Source: JANQGH01 sp039177555
GTDB lineage: Bacteria > Pseudomonadota > Alphaproteobacteria > DSM-16000 > Inquilinaceae
Direction of reading: 5' to 3'
Assembly: GCA_039177555.1 (NCBI GenBank)
Contig: JBCDFV010000042.1
Span: 1-38,262 of the forward strand
Length of the DNA stretch: 38,262 nucleotides
Positions 27,574-35,565 of this stretch are shown here, in pieces (positions within the stretch are counted from its first letter, which is position 1; every line of letters begins with the position of its first letter). The notes under the pieces were generated by a model, which worked only from the letters and a program-made list of their open reading frames with translations, was not told where the DNA came from and made no database searches. A program made the translations under genes and the position numbers.

Positions 27574-28734
27574 TCAGCCATTGAGGCCAAACTCCGCCGT
27601 GATCGCCTCGGTGTTCATGCCGATGGTCGGGGCCGCCTTTTCGCTGGTCAGCCGGTCGCCGTCGACCCGTATGGGGCAGCGGGTCGTGCGGATTTCGACC
27701 GCGTCCTCCGCGCGCCGGATCATCTGTTCCAAATCCAGTGCGCGATAGCCCTCATGCGCCCGCATGGTCGGCCAGTCATAGACCGGGGCGCACCAGATGT
27801 CCGCCGGCTCTAACAGCGAGAGCCAGTGTTCGGTCGGCTGCTTGCCGAGATAGTCGCGCAACAGCCCCTTGATGGCGTCGCGTTCGGTGAACCAGGATTG
27901 CGGGTCCTCATACGCCGTCAGTTCGTCAAGGCCGATCAGCGCGCCGAGCTTGGGCACCGGGGTCATGGCGACGGCCAGAAACCCGTCCGCCGTCGGGTAG
28001 ACACCGTAGGGCGCGGACAGATAGGCGTGCGCGTTGTTGACCCCGGACCGGTCGGGCAGGCGGAAGCCGTCGTTGAAATGGGTCGTCAGCACCTCGAACT
28101 GGAAGTCGATCAACGCCTCGAACAGGCTGGTTTCGACCAGGCCGCCCTCGCCCGTGATCCCGCGCCGGACGAGACAGGCCAGGATGCCTTCGGTAAGGTT
28201 ATGACCGGCGAGCGTGTCCGCGATCGCGAGGCCGACCGGCGTCGGCGGATGTTCGCGATCACCGTTTAGCCAGAGCAAGCCGGATCTGGCCTGGGCGAGC
28301 AGATCCTGGCCCGGGCGCGGCACCCACGGACCCTTGTCGCCATAGCCGGAGATCTGGCCGTAAACCAGACGCGGATGGTCCTTGCGCAGGGTCTCGTAGT
28401 CGAGGCCCAGCCGGTTGATGACGCCGGGCCGGAAATTCTGCACCAGCACGTCCGCATGGCCGATCAGACGTCTGAGGCGGCCGATATCGTCCGGGTTCTT
28501 CAGGTCGGCGGCGAAGCTTTCCTTGCGCCGGTTGATGGCGTGAAACAGGGTGGAATCGCCGCCGATTTCCGTGTCGGTCAGATAGATCTGGCGACACAGG
28601 TCGCCGACCCCTGGGCGTTCGATCTTGATGACGCGGGCACCCAGATCGGCGAGGCGCAGGGTGGCGAAAGGCCCCGACAGGAACTGGCTGAAATCGACGA
28701 CCAGCAGGCCTTCCAGGGGCAGCGTGTCGGTCAT
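27574..28734 (-). CDS. CaiB/BaiF family (class III) CoA-transferase
   Basis: A 386-residue protein, normal length for the family, which moves CoA between acyl-CoA and a free carboxylic acid in the cytoplasm. The start MTDTLPLEG is chosen because it opens the family's N-terminal motif (GLLVVDFSQFLSGPFATLRLADLGARVIKIE) and because ATGA overlaps the stop of the upstream gene by four bases. NPD...LIGHADVLVQNFRPGVINRLGLDY and GYGDKGPW are typical. D173 in IADTLAG lies where the catalytic aspartate of formyl-CoA transferase is expected. It is third in a leftward operon after a MaoC-like protein and a solute-binding-like protein. The substrate cannot be told from sequence. Its stop lies three bases from the convergent member 5 stop, with no terminator visible between them. 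Confidence 0.93.
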   Translation of the reverse strand: MTDTLPLEGLLVVDFSQFLSGPFATLRLADLGARVIKIERPGVGDLCRQIYLTDTEIGGDSTLFHAINRRKESFAADLKNPDDIGRLRRLIGHADVLVQNFRPGVINRLGLDYETLRKDHPRLVYGQISGYGDKGPWVPRPGQDLLAQARSGLLWLNGDREHPPTPVGLAIADTLAGHNLTEGILACLVRRGITGEGGLVETSLFEALIDFQFEVLTTHFNDGFRLPDRSGVNNAHAYLSAPYGVYPTADGFLAVAMTPVPKLGALIGLDELTAYEDPQSWFTERDAIKGLLRDYLGKQPTEHWLSLLEPADIWCAPVYDWPTMRAHEGYRALDLEQMIRRAEDAVEIRTTRCPIRVDGDRLTSEKAAPTIGMNTEAITAEFGLNG

Positions 28735-29864
28735 GCCCGGCTCCTTCGGTAAGCGGCGTCCAGATCGTCGAGGGTTCGGGCAGCGTCGGCGTCGCCAGCC
28801 AGGAAGCGGTTGACGATCGTGCCGCCCTCGTCCTGGAAACCCATGTAGCCGTCGTAACGGGGCCGCAGCCACGCGGTTTCCAGCGTCTGCCTGGTGTCGC
28901 GGAAGAAGTCCGACGCGGCGTCGTTGACCGTCGCGTCGTCCCAGGCCACGGCATTGCCGGGCTGACCGCCGGAGGTGAAGAAGAGCCCTTTTTGAACGTC
29001 GGCGGAGGCGATCCAGAAGGCATAGTCGACGGCGATGTCCAGATTGGCGGACTGGCTGGAAACAGCGATGCCGGTGCCGCCGAGTGTCGTGCCACGCGGC
29101 CCGGCATCGGGACCATGCGCGGCGACATCGGCGAACTTCAGCAGCCAGGGGCGATAGCCGGGCCTGGCATAGTTCGAATAGCCGTACGCGTACGGACAGT
29201 AACAGCGTCCGTCATCGCCGGTCGACAGCCACTCGTACGCCTCGATCGGGTTCATGGCCAGACAGGCGTGCGGCATGTGCCTTGCCACGGCCCAAAGGGC
29301 GTCGAGAACGGTCTGGCCGTCCGGCCGGTCGATCAACCGGTCGCTTTCCACCGCGACGCCGAAGCCCATATTGGCCGCGACGTTGAAGAAACCCATCAGC
29401 GCGTCGATCGGCTTGATGGGCCACAGAACCTTGCCCTGCTCGGCCAGCGCGATCACCTGGCCCCAGCTTTTCGGCGGTTCGTCCAACAGATCCGGCCGGT
29501 AGCTGGCGACGGGGGTCGCGGCGTCGATCGCGAGCGCCCATTGGTGCCCGTCATAGGCATAGGACGGGTGGCTGAGGCCGACCGACTGGCTTGCCAGCAC
29601 GCTCACATCCTTGCCATGGCTGGTTTGGTCCAGCGCCGTAAGCAGACCCGATTGCGCGATTTCGCCGACATGGGGGTGATCGATGACCATCAGATCGTAC
29701 CGGTCGGCCATCTCGCGGATCGGCCGGTCGGCAAAGGCCTGCAGGCTGCGCTTTTCCCAGTCGATCACCGTACCTGGATGGCTGGACGCGTACGCCTCCG
29801 CCGTCGCCACCATCGGGTCGTAGCCCCGGCTGTGATCCCAGGTCATGCCTTTCAGGGTGGGCAT
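28731..29864 (-). CDS. Family-1 extracellular solute-binding-like protein lacking a signal peptide
   Basis: 377 residues from the ATG at 29864 (MPTLKGMTWDHSRGYDP), a start like that of sugar-type ABC substrate-binding proteins. ADRYDLMVIDHPHVGEIAQSGLLTALD and AIDAATPVASYRPDLLDEPPKSWGQVIALAEQ show the two-lobed binding-protein fold. There is no hydrophobic leader, and extending the frame upstream (MRTPVDRRLPRPGRL...) gives none, so export by Sec is unlikely. No permease or ATPase gene is nearby. It is second in the leftward operon: five bases after the MaoC-like gene and overlapping the CoA-transferase start by ATGA. It may be a cytoplasmic ligand-binding or enzymatic derivative, or rely on another export route; I cannot decide. 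A distant relative stands in the mirror-image position in the rightward operon (31027-32259). Confidence 0.85.
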   Translation of the reverse strand: MPTLKGMTWDHSRGYDPMVATAEAYASSHPGTVIDWEKRSLQAFADRPIREMADRYDLMVIDHPHVGEIAQSGLLTALDQTSHGKDVSVLASQSVGLSHPSYAYDGHQWALAIDAATPVASYRPDLLDEPPKSWGQVIALAEQGKVLWPIKPIDALMGFFNVAANMGFGVAVESDRLIDRPDGQTVLDALWAVARHMPHACLAMNPIEAYEWLSTGDDGRCYCPYAYGYSNYARPGYRPWLLKFADVAAHGPDAGPRGTTLGGTGIAVSSQSANLDIAVDYAFWIASADVQKGLFFTSGGQPGNAVAWDDATVNDAASDFFRDTRQTLETAWLRPRYDGYMGFQDEGGTIVNRFLAGDADAARTLDDLDAAYRRSRA

Positions 29865-29869
29865 GGCGG

Positions 29870-30457
29870 TCAGTCCCGCTTTTCGATCTGGTCGGCGAAG
29901 GCGGCCGGGTCGCGGTAGGCGACGGTCAACAGGTGTTCGCAATAGAGCACCAGTTCGCCCTCGCCCTTGAACACCTCATAAGACGCCTTGACCAGCCCCA
30001 TCTCTTTGTATTTCGGGCGCTTTTCCAGGTTGGTGCGGATCGCGTAGACCGTCTCGCCGATGAAGGTCGGCTTGATGAAACGCAGCTTGTCATAACCGTA
30101 GGAGAAGGAGTGGATGTTGTTGGTCGCCACCAGGCCCAGGCCGACGGAGAAGACCATGGCGCCGGCGACGAGGCGCTTGCCGAACACCCCCTCCTTCTCC
30201 GCGAACGTCTGGTCGGCCACGTACGGGTGCATGTCCAGGACGAGTGCGTTGAACTGCATGCACTCGCCTTCTGACAAGGTGCGGCGCAGCGAGCGGATCT
30301 TGTGGCCGACCTCGAAATCCTCGTACAGCCAGTCCTCGGCGTTCCAGGTCGGGATGCCGGCGTGATCGGCCGGCATACCCAGCGGGCGATGCGACCCCAC
30401 GCCGATGGTCGGTTTCATGGATGGGTTCGTTGATGGGTTCATGGATGGCTCGGACAT
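29870..30457 (-). CDS. MaoC-like hotdog protein with altered catalytic motif
   Basis: 195 residues, first gene of the leftward operon. AEDWLYEDFEVGHKIRS, then FGKRLVAGAMVFSVGLGL and FSYGYDKLRFIKPTFIGETVYA, place it among MaoC-like enoyl-CoA hydratases. The usual motif D-x-N-P-x-H reads D75-M-H-P-Y-V80: the aspartate remains but valine stands at the position of the catalytic histidine. The first 40 residues are a low-complexity extension (MNPSTNPSMKPT) with several in-frame ATGs, so the true start could be a little downstream; AAGGGGGAACC just before 30457 supports the start given. It may be inactive alone and pair with the intact MaoC protein encoded divergently at 30551, as in heterodimeric hydratases; this is inference. 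Confidence 0.88.
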   Translation of the reverse strand: MSEPSMNPSTNPSMKPTIGVGSHRPLGMPADHAGIPTWNAEDWLYEDFEVGHKIRSLRRTLSEGECMQFNALVLDMHPYVADQTFAEKEGVFGKRLVAGAMVFSVGLGLVATNNIHSFSYGYDKLRFIKPTFIGETVYAIRTNLEKRPKYKEMGLVKASYEVFKGEGELVLYCEHLLTVAYRDPAAFADQIEKRD

Positions 30458-30480
30458 GGTTCCCCCTTTTCACCTCCGAA

Positions 30481-30525
30481 GCTTGACATTCATCTATGAA
30501 ATCAACAATCATCAGTGAAAGTCAA
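30481..30525. promoter_or_regulatory. Shared divergent promoter region with inverted repeat
   Basis: GCTTGACATTCA (30481-30492) and TGAAAGTCAAGC (30514-30525) form an inverted repeat with one mismatch in 12, centred between the two operons. Each arm holds a -35-like box reading inward (TTGACA rightward at 30483-30488, TTGACT leftward), so a regulator or two overlapping divergent promoters could use it. -10 boxes are weak. A rightward start near 30518 would exclude the GTG at 30515 as start codon. Confidence 0.4.
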
Positions 30526-30550
30526 GCAAGGTTTGGGGACGCCGACTGTC

Positions 30551-31000
30551 ATGCATGTCAAGGAACAGCATTTCGAGGATTACGAGGTCGGCGCCGTGCG
30601 CCAGACCCATGGAAGAACGATCACCGAGACCGACTTCGTGGTCCATGCCGGCCACACGGGCGATTTCTTCCCCCACCACATGGACGAAGAATGGTGCAAG
30701 ACCCAGCCCTTCGGCCAGCGCATCGCCCACGGCACCATGACCTTCGCCATCGGCATCGGCCTGACGGCGACGGAGATCAATCCGGCCGCGTTTACCTATG
30801 GTTACGAGCGGCTGCGGTTTCCACGGCCCGTGCATATCGGCGACACCATCCGCACGCGGGTCACGCTGGCCTCGAAGGATGACGACCCCAAGCGGGCCGA
30901 CCATGGCAGGGTGATCGAGCGTTGCGAGGTGCTGAACCAGCGCGACGAAGTGGTCTTGGTCTGCGACCATGTGCTGTTGGCCAAACGCCGAGAAAGCTAA
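30551..31000 (+). CDS. MaoC-like enoyl-CoA hydratase/dehydratase
   Basis: 149 residues from the ATG at 30551; a GTG at 30515 would add 12 residues but lies inside the promoter inverted repeat. The N-terminus HFEDYEVGAVRQTHGRTITETDF is the usual MaoC start. The motif G-D38-F-F-P-H-H43-M-D keeps the catalytic Asp-x4-His pair for adding water to a trans-2-enoyl-CoA, although the normal Asn is Phe. FGQRIAHGTMTFAIGIGL and FTYGYERLRFPRPVHIGDTI complete the hotdog fold. It is first in a rightward operon with a solute-binding-like protein and an oxidoreductase. Its partner in the opposite operon has lost the histidine, so the two may form a heteromer with one active half. Confidence 0.92.
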   Translation: MHVKEQHFEDYEVGAVRQTHGRTITETDFVVHAGHTGDFFPHHMDEEWCKTQPFGQRIAHGTMTFAIGIGLTATEINPAAFTYGYERLRFPRPVHIGDTIRTRVTLASKDDDPKRADHGRVIERCEVLNQRDEVVLVCDHVLLAKRRES

Positions 31001-31026
31001 GCGGAAAACAAGATCAGGGAGGATCC

Positions 31027-32259
31027 ATGCCAACGCTTCGCATCGCCGTTCGAAAGTTCGATCCGTTCCGAACCGCCATCGAGAGGCAGTTCGCCGACTT
31101 CGTGGCCAAAACCGGCGTGGATGCCTCGGTCGAGGCGGTCGAACTGGACCTGAACCCGCTGCATGAAAGCCTGTTCGACCAGGGCGGGCTGACCGACGGC
31201 AGTTGGGACATCGCCTTCCTGCCCACCGACTGGCTGGCGGAGTCCGTCGAGGGCGGCCTGATCCGCGATCTGGCGCCCTATCACGCCGACCGGCCGGCGC
31301 CGGACTATCCGGACGGCTGGTCCAAGTCGCTGACCCAGATGCAGCGCTTCGGCAACGGCGTCTACGGCCTGCCCTATCATGACGGCCCGCAATGCTTGAT
31401 CTATCGAAGCGACCTGTTCGACAGCGCGGACGAGCAGGCGGCCTTCCGCGCCCAGCATGGCCGCGACCTGGCCGTGCCCACGACCTGGTCGGAATTCCTG
31501 GACTGTGCCCGGTTCTTCCACCGGCCGGACCAGGACCTGTCCGGCACTGTGCTGGCCGCCTTCCCGGACGGCCATAACGGCGTCTACGACTATTGCATTC
31601 AGCTTTGGACGCGCGGCGGCGAGCCGTTCGACCAGGACGGCAAGCTGGCCATCGGCGGCGCGGCGGCGATCGAGGCGCTGTCCTTCTACCGCACCCTGGC
31701 GCGCGACGACACGGCCTGCCATGCGGGGGGGCAAGAGATCGACAGCGTGAAGTCCGGCCTGCTGTTCTGCGACGGCAAGATCGCCATGATGGCCAACTGG
31801 TTCGGCTTCGCGGCCCTCGGCGAGACGATGGAGAACGGCCCGGTGGTCGGCAAGGTCGACATCGCGCCGCTGCCGGCGGGCGACGGGCCGAACGGGCGGT
31901 CGGTCTCGCTGAACGTCTATTGGATGCTGGCGATTGCCGCCGGCAGCAAGCATGCCGATCTGGCCTGGGACTTCATGCGCCATGTCGCCAGCGCGGCGAT
32001 GGACAAGATCACGACCGAGGAAGGCGCCATCGGCTGCCGGCGCAGCACCTGGGCCGATGCGGACGTGAACAGGACCGTGCCCTTCTATCACAAGCTGGAT
32101 GGGCTGCACGCCCACGCCCGCGAGTTGCCGCGCACCAAGGCCCTGCCCCACCAGGCGGAAATCCTGGACCACATGATCAAGCACGCGATCGAGACCGACC
32201 GGCCATCCAGCGACCTGATCGCCAATGCCATGCGCAAGGCGGCAGAGGCCGGCGTCTGA
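31027..32259 (+). CDS. Family-1 solute-binding-like protein lacking a signal peptide
   Basis: 410 residues starting MPTLRIAVRKFDPF, preceded by AGGGAGG at 31016-31022. GLPYHDGPQCLIYRSDLFD, VPTTWSEFLDCARFF, GVYDYCIQLWTRGGEPFDQDGKLAIGGAAAIEALSFY and KSGLLFCDGKIAMMANWFGFAALGE follow the order of motifs in sugar-type ABC binding proteins. The N-terminus begins directly with the first beta-strand of the lobe; neither it nor the upstream frame holds a signal peptide, and no transporter partners are encoded nearby. Its stop overlaps the start of the next gene (TGATG). It is the counterpart of the protein at 28731-29864 in the mirror operon; the two are distantly alike. A cytoplasmic ligand-sensing or catalytic role is possible, but nothing in the sequence proves it. 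Confidence 0.86.
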   Translation: MPTLRIAVRKFDPFRTAIERQFADFVAKTGVDASVEAVELDLNPLHESLFDQGGLTDGSWDIAFLPTDWLAESVEGGLIRDLAPYHADRPAPDYPDGWSKSLTQMQRFGNGVYGLPYHDGPQCLIYRSDLFDSADEQAAFRAQHGRDLAVPTTWSEFLDCARFFHRPDQDLSGTVLAAFPDGHNGVYDYCIQLWTRGGEPFDQDGKLAIGGAAAIEALSFYRTLARDDTACHAGGQEIDSVKSGLLFCDGKIAMMANWFGFAALGETMENGPVVGKVDIAPLPAGDGPNGRSVSLNVYWMLAIAAGSKHADLAWDFMRHVASAAMDKITTEEGAIGCRRSTWADADVNRTVPFYHKLDGLHAHARELPRTKALPHQAEILDHMIKHAIETDRPSSDLIANAMRKAAEAGV

Positions 32260-33338
32260 TGGCCCCCGAGCCGCTTACCGACCTGCGGCAGGCTTGGCCG
32301 TTGCCGACGGCCCCGCGCCCGATCGTGGTCATCGGCGCGGGCGGCATCGTTCACGACGCCCATTTGCCGGCCTATGACAAGCACGGTTTCGCCGTCGCCG
32401 GCATCTATGACGTCGACCTGGATCGCGCCCGGCAGCGCGCCAAGGACTGGAACATCGAGGTCGTGCATGAAAGCCTGGTCAGTGCGGCCGAAACAAAGGG
32501 CGTGGTCTTCGACCTAGCCACGCCGCCCGCCGCGCATCTTCAGGTGCTGGAGGCCCTGCCCGACGGCGCCACCGTGCTGATCCAAAAGCCGATGGGTGGC
32601 GATCTGGAGGAGGCGACCGCGATCCGCGATCTGTGCCGGACCAAGAACCTGACGGCCGCGGTCAACTTCCAGCTCCGCTTCTCGCCCATGGGGCTGGCCG
32701 TGCGCGACCTGATCGATCGCGGCTGGCTGGGCGAGGTGGTCGATCTTGAGGTGCACCTGAACCTGCTGACCCCCTGGCACCTGTTCCCCTTCCTGAAGGG
32801 CATGGACCGGGTGGAGATCGCGGTGCATTCGATCCATTATCTGGACTTCATCCGCTCGATCATGGGCGAACCGTCCGGCATCTACGCAAAGCCCCTGGGC
32901 CACCCGGCGGCGGAGGGCATGGCCCAGACGCGGACCTCCGCGATCCTGGACTATGGCGTCCTGCGCCGCTGCTGCCTGTCCATCAACCACAATTACGCGC
33001 GTGGGCCGGAGTTCGAGGACGCCAGCATCCGCATCGAGGGCACGCGCGGCTGTGCGGTAATGACGTTAGGCCTGCTCTTGAACTACCCCGAGGGCAAGCC
33101 CGACCAGCTGCGCTTCATCTCCGACGCTGTCGAGGGCGGCTGGCAGTCGGTCGCGCTGGAGGGCGGCTGGTTCCCCGACGCCTTTCGCGGCACCATGGCC
33201 AACCTGCAACGCTACGCCGCCGGCGAGGACGACCGGCTGATCACCGACGTCGCCGACGCTTGGTCAACCATGGCCCTGGTCGAGGCCGCCTACCGGTCCA
33301 GCGACGGCGGTGCGACGCCGGTGCCCACGGATCATTGA
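32259..33338 (+). CDS. Gfo/Idh/MocA family NAD(P)-dependent oxidoreductase with a replaced 3' end
   Basis: 359 residues; the ATG at 32259 overlaps the preceding stop (TGATG), so it is the third gene of the rightward operon. Residues 20-60 form a Rossmann nucleotide-binding fold (PIVVIGAGGIVHDAHLPAYDKHG, then IYDVD). The usual EKP motif reads Q-K110-P, with the key lysine kept. VEIAVHSIHYLDFIRSIMG is the family's substrate-site helix. It probably oxidises a hydroxyl of a sugar-like or related polyol compound; the exact substrate is unknown. Codons from residue 303 to the end were duplicated when the RloAB cassette arrived: the same sequence recurs at 35566-35728, where the original C-terminus was TPVPNGSQP. 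Here it ends TPVPTDH, so the cassette restored an intact gene. Confidence 0.92.
   Translation: MAPEPLTDLRQAWPLPTAPRPIVVIGAGGIVHDAHLPAYDKHGFAVAGIYDVDLDRARQRAKDWNIEVVHESLVSAAETKGVVFDLATPPAAHLQVLEALPDGATVLIQKPMGGDLEEATAIRDLCRTKNLTAAVNFQLRFSPMGLAVRDLIDRGWLGEVVDLEVHLNLLTPWHLFPFLKGMDRVEIAVHSIHYLDFIRSIMGEPSGIYAKPLGHPAAEGMAQTRTSAILDYGVLRRCCLSINHNYARGPEFEDASIRIEGTRGCAVMTLGLLLNYPEGKPDQLRFISDAVEGGWQSVALEGGWFPDAFRGTMANLQRYAAGEDDRLITDVADAWSTMALVEAAYRSSDGGATPVPTDH
33163..33325 (+). repeat. Direct repeat bounding the RloAB cassette (left copy)
   Basis: 163 bp, gap-free match to 35566-35728 (offset 2403) with eight mismatches, about 95% identity. It is the 3' coding end of the Gfo/Idh/MocA gene; most differences are in third codon positions, as expected for homologous coding DNA from a related strain. 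Confidence 0.95.
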
Positions 33339-33391
33339 TTCACTGGAATGGCGCCACCCGTCAACAGTCACCGATTGACCCAATCGATGTC

Positions 33392-34051
33392 TCACTCTGG
33401 TCGGCGGGCCCGATTTGCAGCAGCAGCAATCTCGCGAGTTAACTTGAATACGGTAGTTGACGGATTGCCGTCATCGGACCCCTCATCGCTGCGCCGACGA
33501 AGCTGCTTTTCTGCCCTGGTCTCGGCATCTGCTATTCGGCAGATCAAATCATCGCAGTCCGGTGTCTTTCCAGACGAAGCATCGTATTCTGACCTTAGCT
33601 CCGCCAGCTTTCGTTGGACGTCTTTCCTGTTGCAAGGCTTGTCAAAGTCTTGTTCATGAAGAACTAACCAGAGTTCAAAACAAGGATCCGATCTCCCGAC
33701 TCCGACCCCGTTATCTTGGCAAATACTGATCGCCTCTTGATATTTTGGATGGCTATCACGGTCGAACACTGCCCAAATCTGGTCGTTCTCTTCAAATGAG
33801 TTTCCGCCGCTTCGGCGTCTCTTTTTGCGTCTTTCCTTGACCAATGCGGCAGCTTTCGTTGCGAGAGTATGTGGAACACCGGGGCCAGGTATGGTTTCGA
33901 TTTCGAGCGCAGCCAAGTTTGCCAAGTTGCTGCTCAAACTATCCAAATAAGCTGGTTCGGTGTTCCTCCCTTCGCAGAACACGGTGAACCGGATTCTTGG
34001 ATCGCGGACGTGACGGCGTCTGCGGAGCTTCGATGGTGGGCGCCCAGCCAT
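33392..34051 (-). CDS. rloB: RloB-like TOPRIM-type protein
   Basis: 219 residues if started at MAGRPPSKLRRRRHVRD; 34051 lies four bases after the rloA stop, and no separate ribosome binding site is evident, suggesting translational coupling. FTVFCEGRNTEPAYLDSL (E27) and IWAVFDRDSHPKY (D97, D99) are the Glu and Asp-x-Asp motifs of a TOPRIM-like metal site; SDPCFELWLVLHEQDF is the RloB signature. RloB proteins occur with an RloA ATPase in restriction and abortive-infection neighbourhoods and are thought to be the effector nuclease, a role inferred by analogy to other ATPase-TOPRIM pairs. A basic stretch (KERRKKRRR, 72-80) may bind nucleic acid. Lower GC than the flanks indicates transfer. Confidence 0.88.
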   Translation of the reverse strand: MAGRPPSKLRRRRHVRDPRIRFTVFCEGRNTEPAYLDSLSSNLANLAALEIETIPGPGVPHTLATKAAALVKERRKKRRRSGGNSFEENDQIWAVFDRDSHPKYQEAISICQDNGVGVGRSDPCFELWLVLHEQDFDKPCNRKDVQRKLAELRSEYDASSGKTPDCDDLICRIADAETRAEKQLRRRSDEGSDDGNPSTTVFKLTREIAAAANRARRPE

Positions 34052-34055
34052 TTCA

Positions 34056-35336
34056 CTATTTGGCCGACACCAGCTCATTGACTGCCGCGCCGTAGGGGAT
34101 GGCCCCATAGCGGCCCTGAAGATAGCCCCTTTCTAGATTGTCCCCCTTACGAGTTCGAATATCTGTCAGTGGATAAATGTGGGTCGCACCATAACTATCT
34201 TTCTCCGTGAACCAGATTTGGTCCCGTCGCAGCCATTTAGAATCCAATAAATTAGTGTCGTGAGTGGTTGCAATTAGCTGTGCGCCTCTTGTGTTGATTT
34301 TGGGATTCGCAAATAATCCTAAGATCGCCTCACATGCCTGCGTATGCAAACTAGCATCAAATTCATCTATAAAGAGCGTTGCACCATGGTCGAGCGCCCG
34401 AAAAACAAGAGTAAGAACCACTAAAAGGCGTCGAGTCCCCGCGCTTTCCTGTTCAAGTTCGAACAACACGTCGTCATCGCCGCGTCCTTTATGGGCGAGC
34501 TTGAGGTCAGACTCCTTTTCATCAACTCTGTCCCTCAGCTCAGAAAGAGGATCACCTTTAGCGAGATCTGACAAGAAATCCACGAGCCTCGTGCGCATCT
34601 CCAGCACTTCTTCAGATACATACTTCTCTCCAAGGCTGTAGCTCGTCACCCCTGTACCAATATTTCTAAGAAACTCTATGACCCTCTCATCTAGATCGGT
34701 TCCGATGATTTGTGGAATCAAGTGCGGCACTTGAGTTATTGATTTCTCAACATGAATTGAACGAAAAAAGCGTGACACTTTCGACAACTCTTCATGACCA
34801 TTCTGAGCAGCAGCAGAAATAAACAGACTATTTGGCCTTGTGAGTTCCGATATTACCCTGTTTTTGCCTCGCAGGCTGCGGCCGAACTTAAAATCCTGTA
34901 GGCTCCTAACGTAGAGAGTCTGCCTCCTTGTGCCGGGAGTGCTATAGAGCCACTCTTCCGTAATGACTTCACCGTCGGTACCAAACCCAAATTGGTATCT
35001 GGAATTGTCCCATTCGAAGTCGACGCTAAACTCCGTGGTTTCGGATGCACAAGCTTCGTCGAGAGCAAACGGTCTTCTAGGAACGCCACCTTCTGGTGTC
35101 CCATGACTATGGGAGAAGAGAACAACGCTCCTTAGCTGCTCAAATGCCGCGACAACATTGCTTTTGCCCGACGCATTGGCACCATAGACAATCGCGACTG
35201 GCAGAATCTTCATCTGTGTCGCAAGCTTTGACTCAATCAAGCCATCCGAAGGGTCGCTCAACGTCGATGCGACCAGAGAGAGCTCTTCCGCGTCTCGAAT
35301 GGAAATGAAATTTCGAACGCCAAATCGAAGGAGCAT
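34056..35336 (-). CDS. rloA: RloA-like AAA/ABC-type ATPase
   Basis: 426 residues from MLLRFGVRNFISIRDAEELSL, preceded by AAAGGA six bases upstream; a longer frame to 35378 lacks this support. Walker A is YGANASGKSN (51-60). ESAGTRR resembles the ABC-type signature, Walker B is LFIDEFDASLHT (near 325), and THDTNLL (near 360) gives the switch histidine. The central third is the family's helical insertion. This is the RloA / AAA_15-type ATPase that pairs with RloB or similar TOPRIM partners and is thought to sense phage infection and release or drive the effector. It is the first gene of the two-gene cassette. The trigger is not visible from sequence. Confidence 0.9.
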   Translation of the reverse strand: MLLRFGVRNFISIRDAEELSLVASTLSDPSDGLIESKLATQMKILPVAIVYGANASGKSNVVAAFEQLRSVVLFSHSHGTPEGGVPRRPFALDEACASETTEFSVDFEWDNSRYQFGFGTDGEVITEEWLYSTPGTRRQTLYVRSLQDFKFGRSLRGKNRVISELTRPNSLFISAAAQNGHEELSKVSRFFRSIHVEKSITQVPHLIPQIIGTDLDERVIEFLRNIGTGVTSYSLGEKYVSEEVLEMRTRLVDFLSDLAKGDPLSELRDRVDEKESDLKLAHKGRGDDDVLFELEQESAGTRRLLVVLTLVFRALDHGATLFIDEFDASLHTQACEAILGLFANPKINTRGAQLIATTHDTNLLDSKWLRRDQIWFTEKDSYGATHIYPLTDIRTRKGDNLERGYLQGRYGAIPYGAAVNELVSAK

Positions 35337-35432
35337 GGTTTTCCTTTCGCGACCCCTGTCGCGCACTTTAGCGGCCAATCTAGCGGGAGTCTGTTGAATT
35401 CCGCATATAAACTGTGTTGGAAGTCACTTGGG

Positions 35433-35461
35433 CATTTAGTTCACGAGAGTGCCACCGTCAA
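35433..35461 (-). promoter_or_regulatory. Candidate promoter of the rloAB pair
   Basis: On the minus strand TTGACG (35461-35456) and TAAATG (35438-35433) are separated by 17 bases, giving a plausible sigma-70 promoter about 100 bases upstream of the rloA start, inside the inserted DNA. Confidence 0.4.
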
Positions 35462-35565
35462 CGAAGCACTAGTGTTCAAAGGACGACGCGACAGGGCAGA
35501 TGACGAATTCGTTTTAAGGCGTCTGATCGATTCTCGACGATAGTGACTATGAAGCCGCCCCTATA

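Noticed and set aside
30515..30550. GTG at 30515 as start of the rightward MaoC gene
   Set aside because: It lies inside the promoter inverted repeat and adds residues (MKVKQGLGTPTV) not typical of the family; ATG at 30551 begins the usual MaoC N-terminus.
33339..33391. Possible att core or terminal inverted repeat at the left edge of the RloAB insert
   Set aside because: No short perfect repeat beyond the 163-bp gene-end homology and no inverted terminal sequence could be found.
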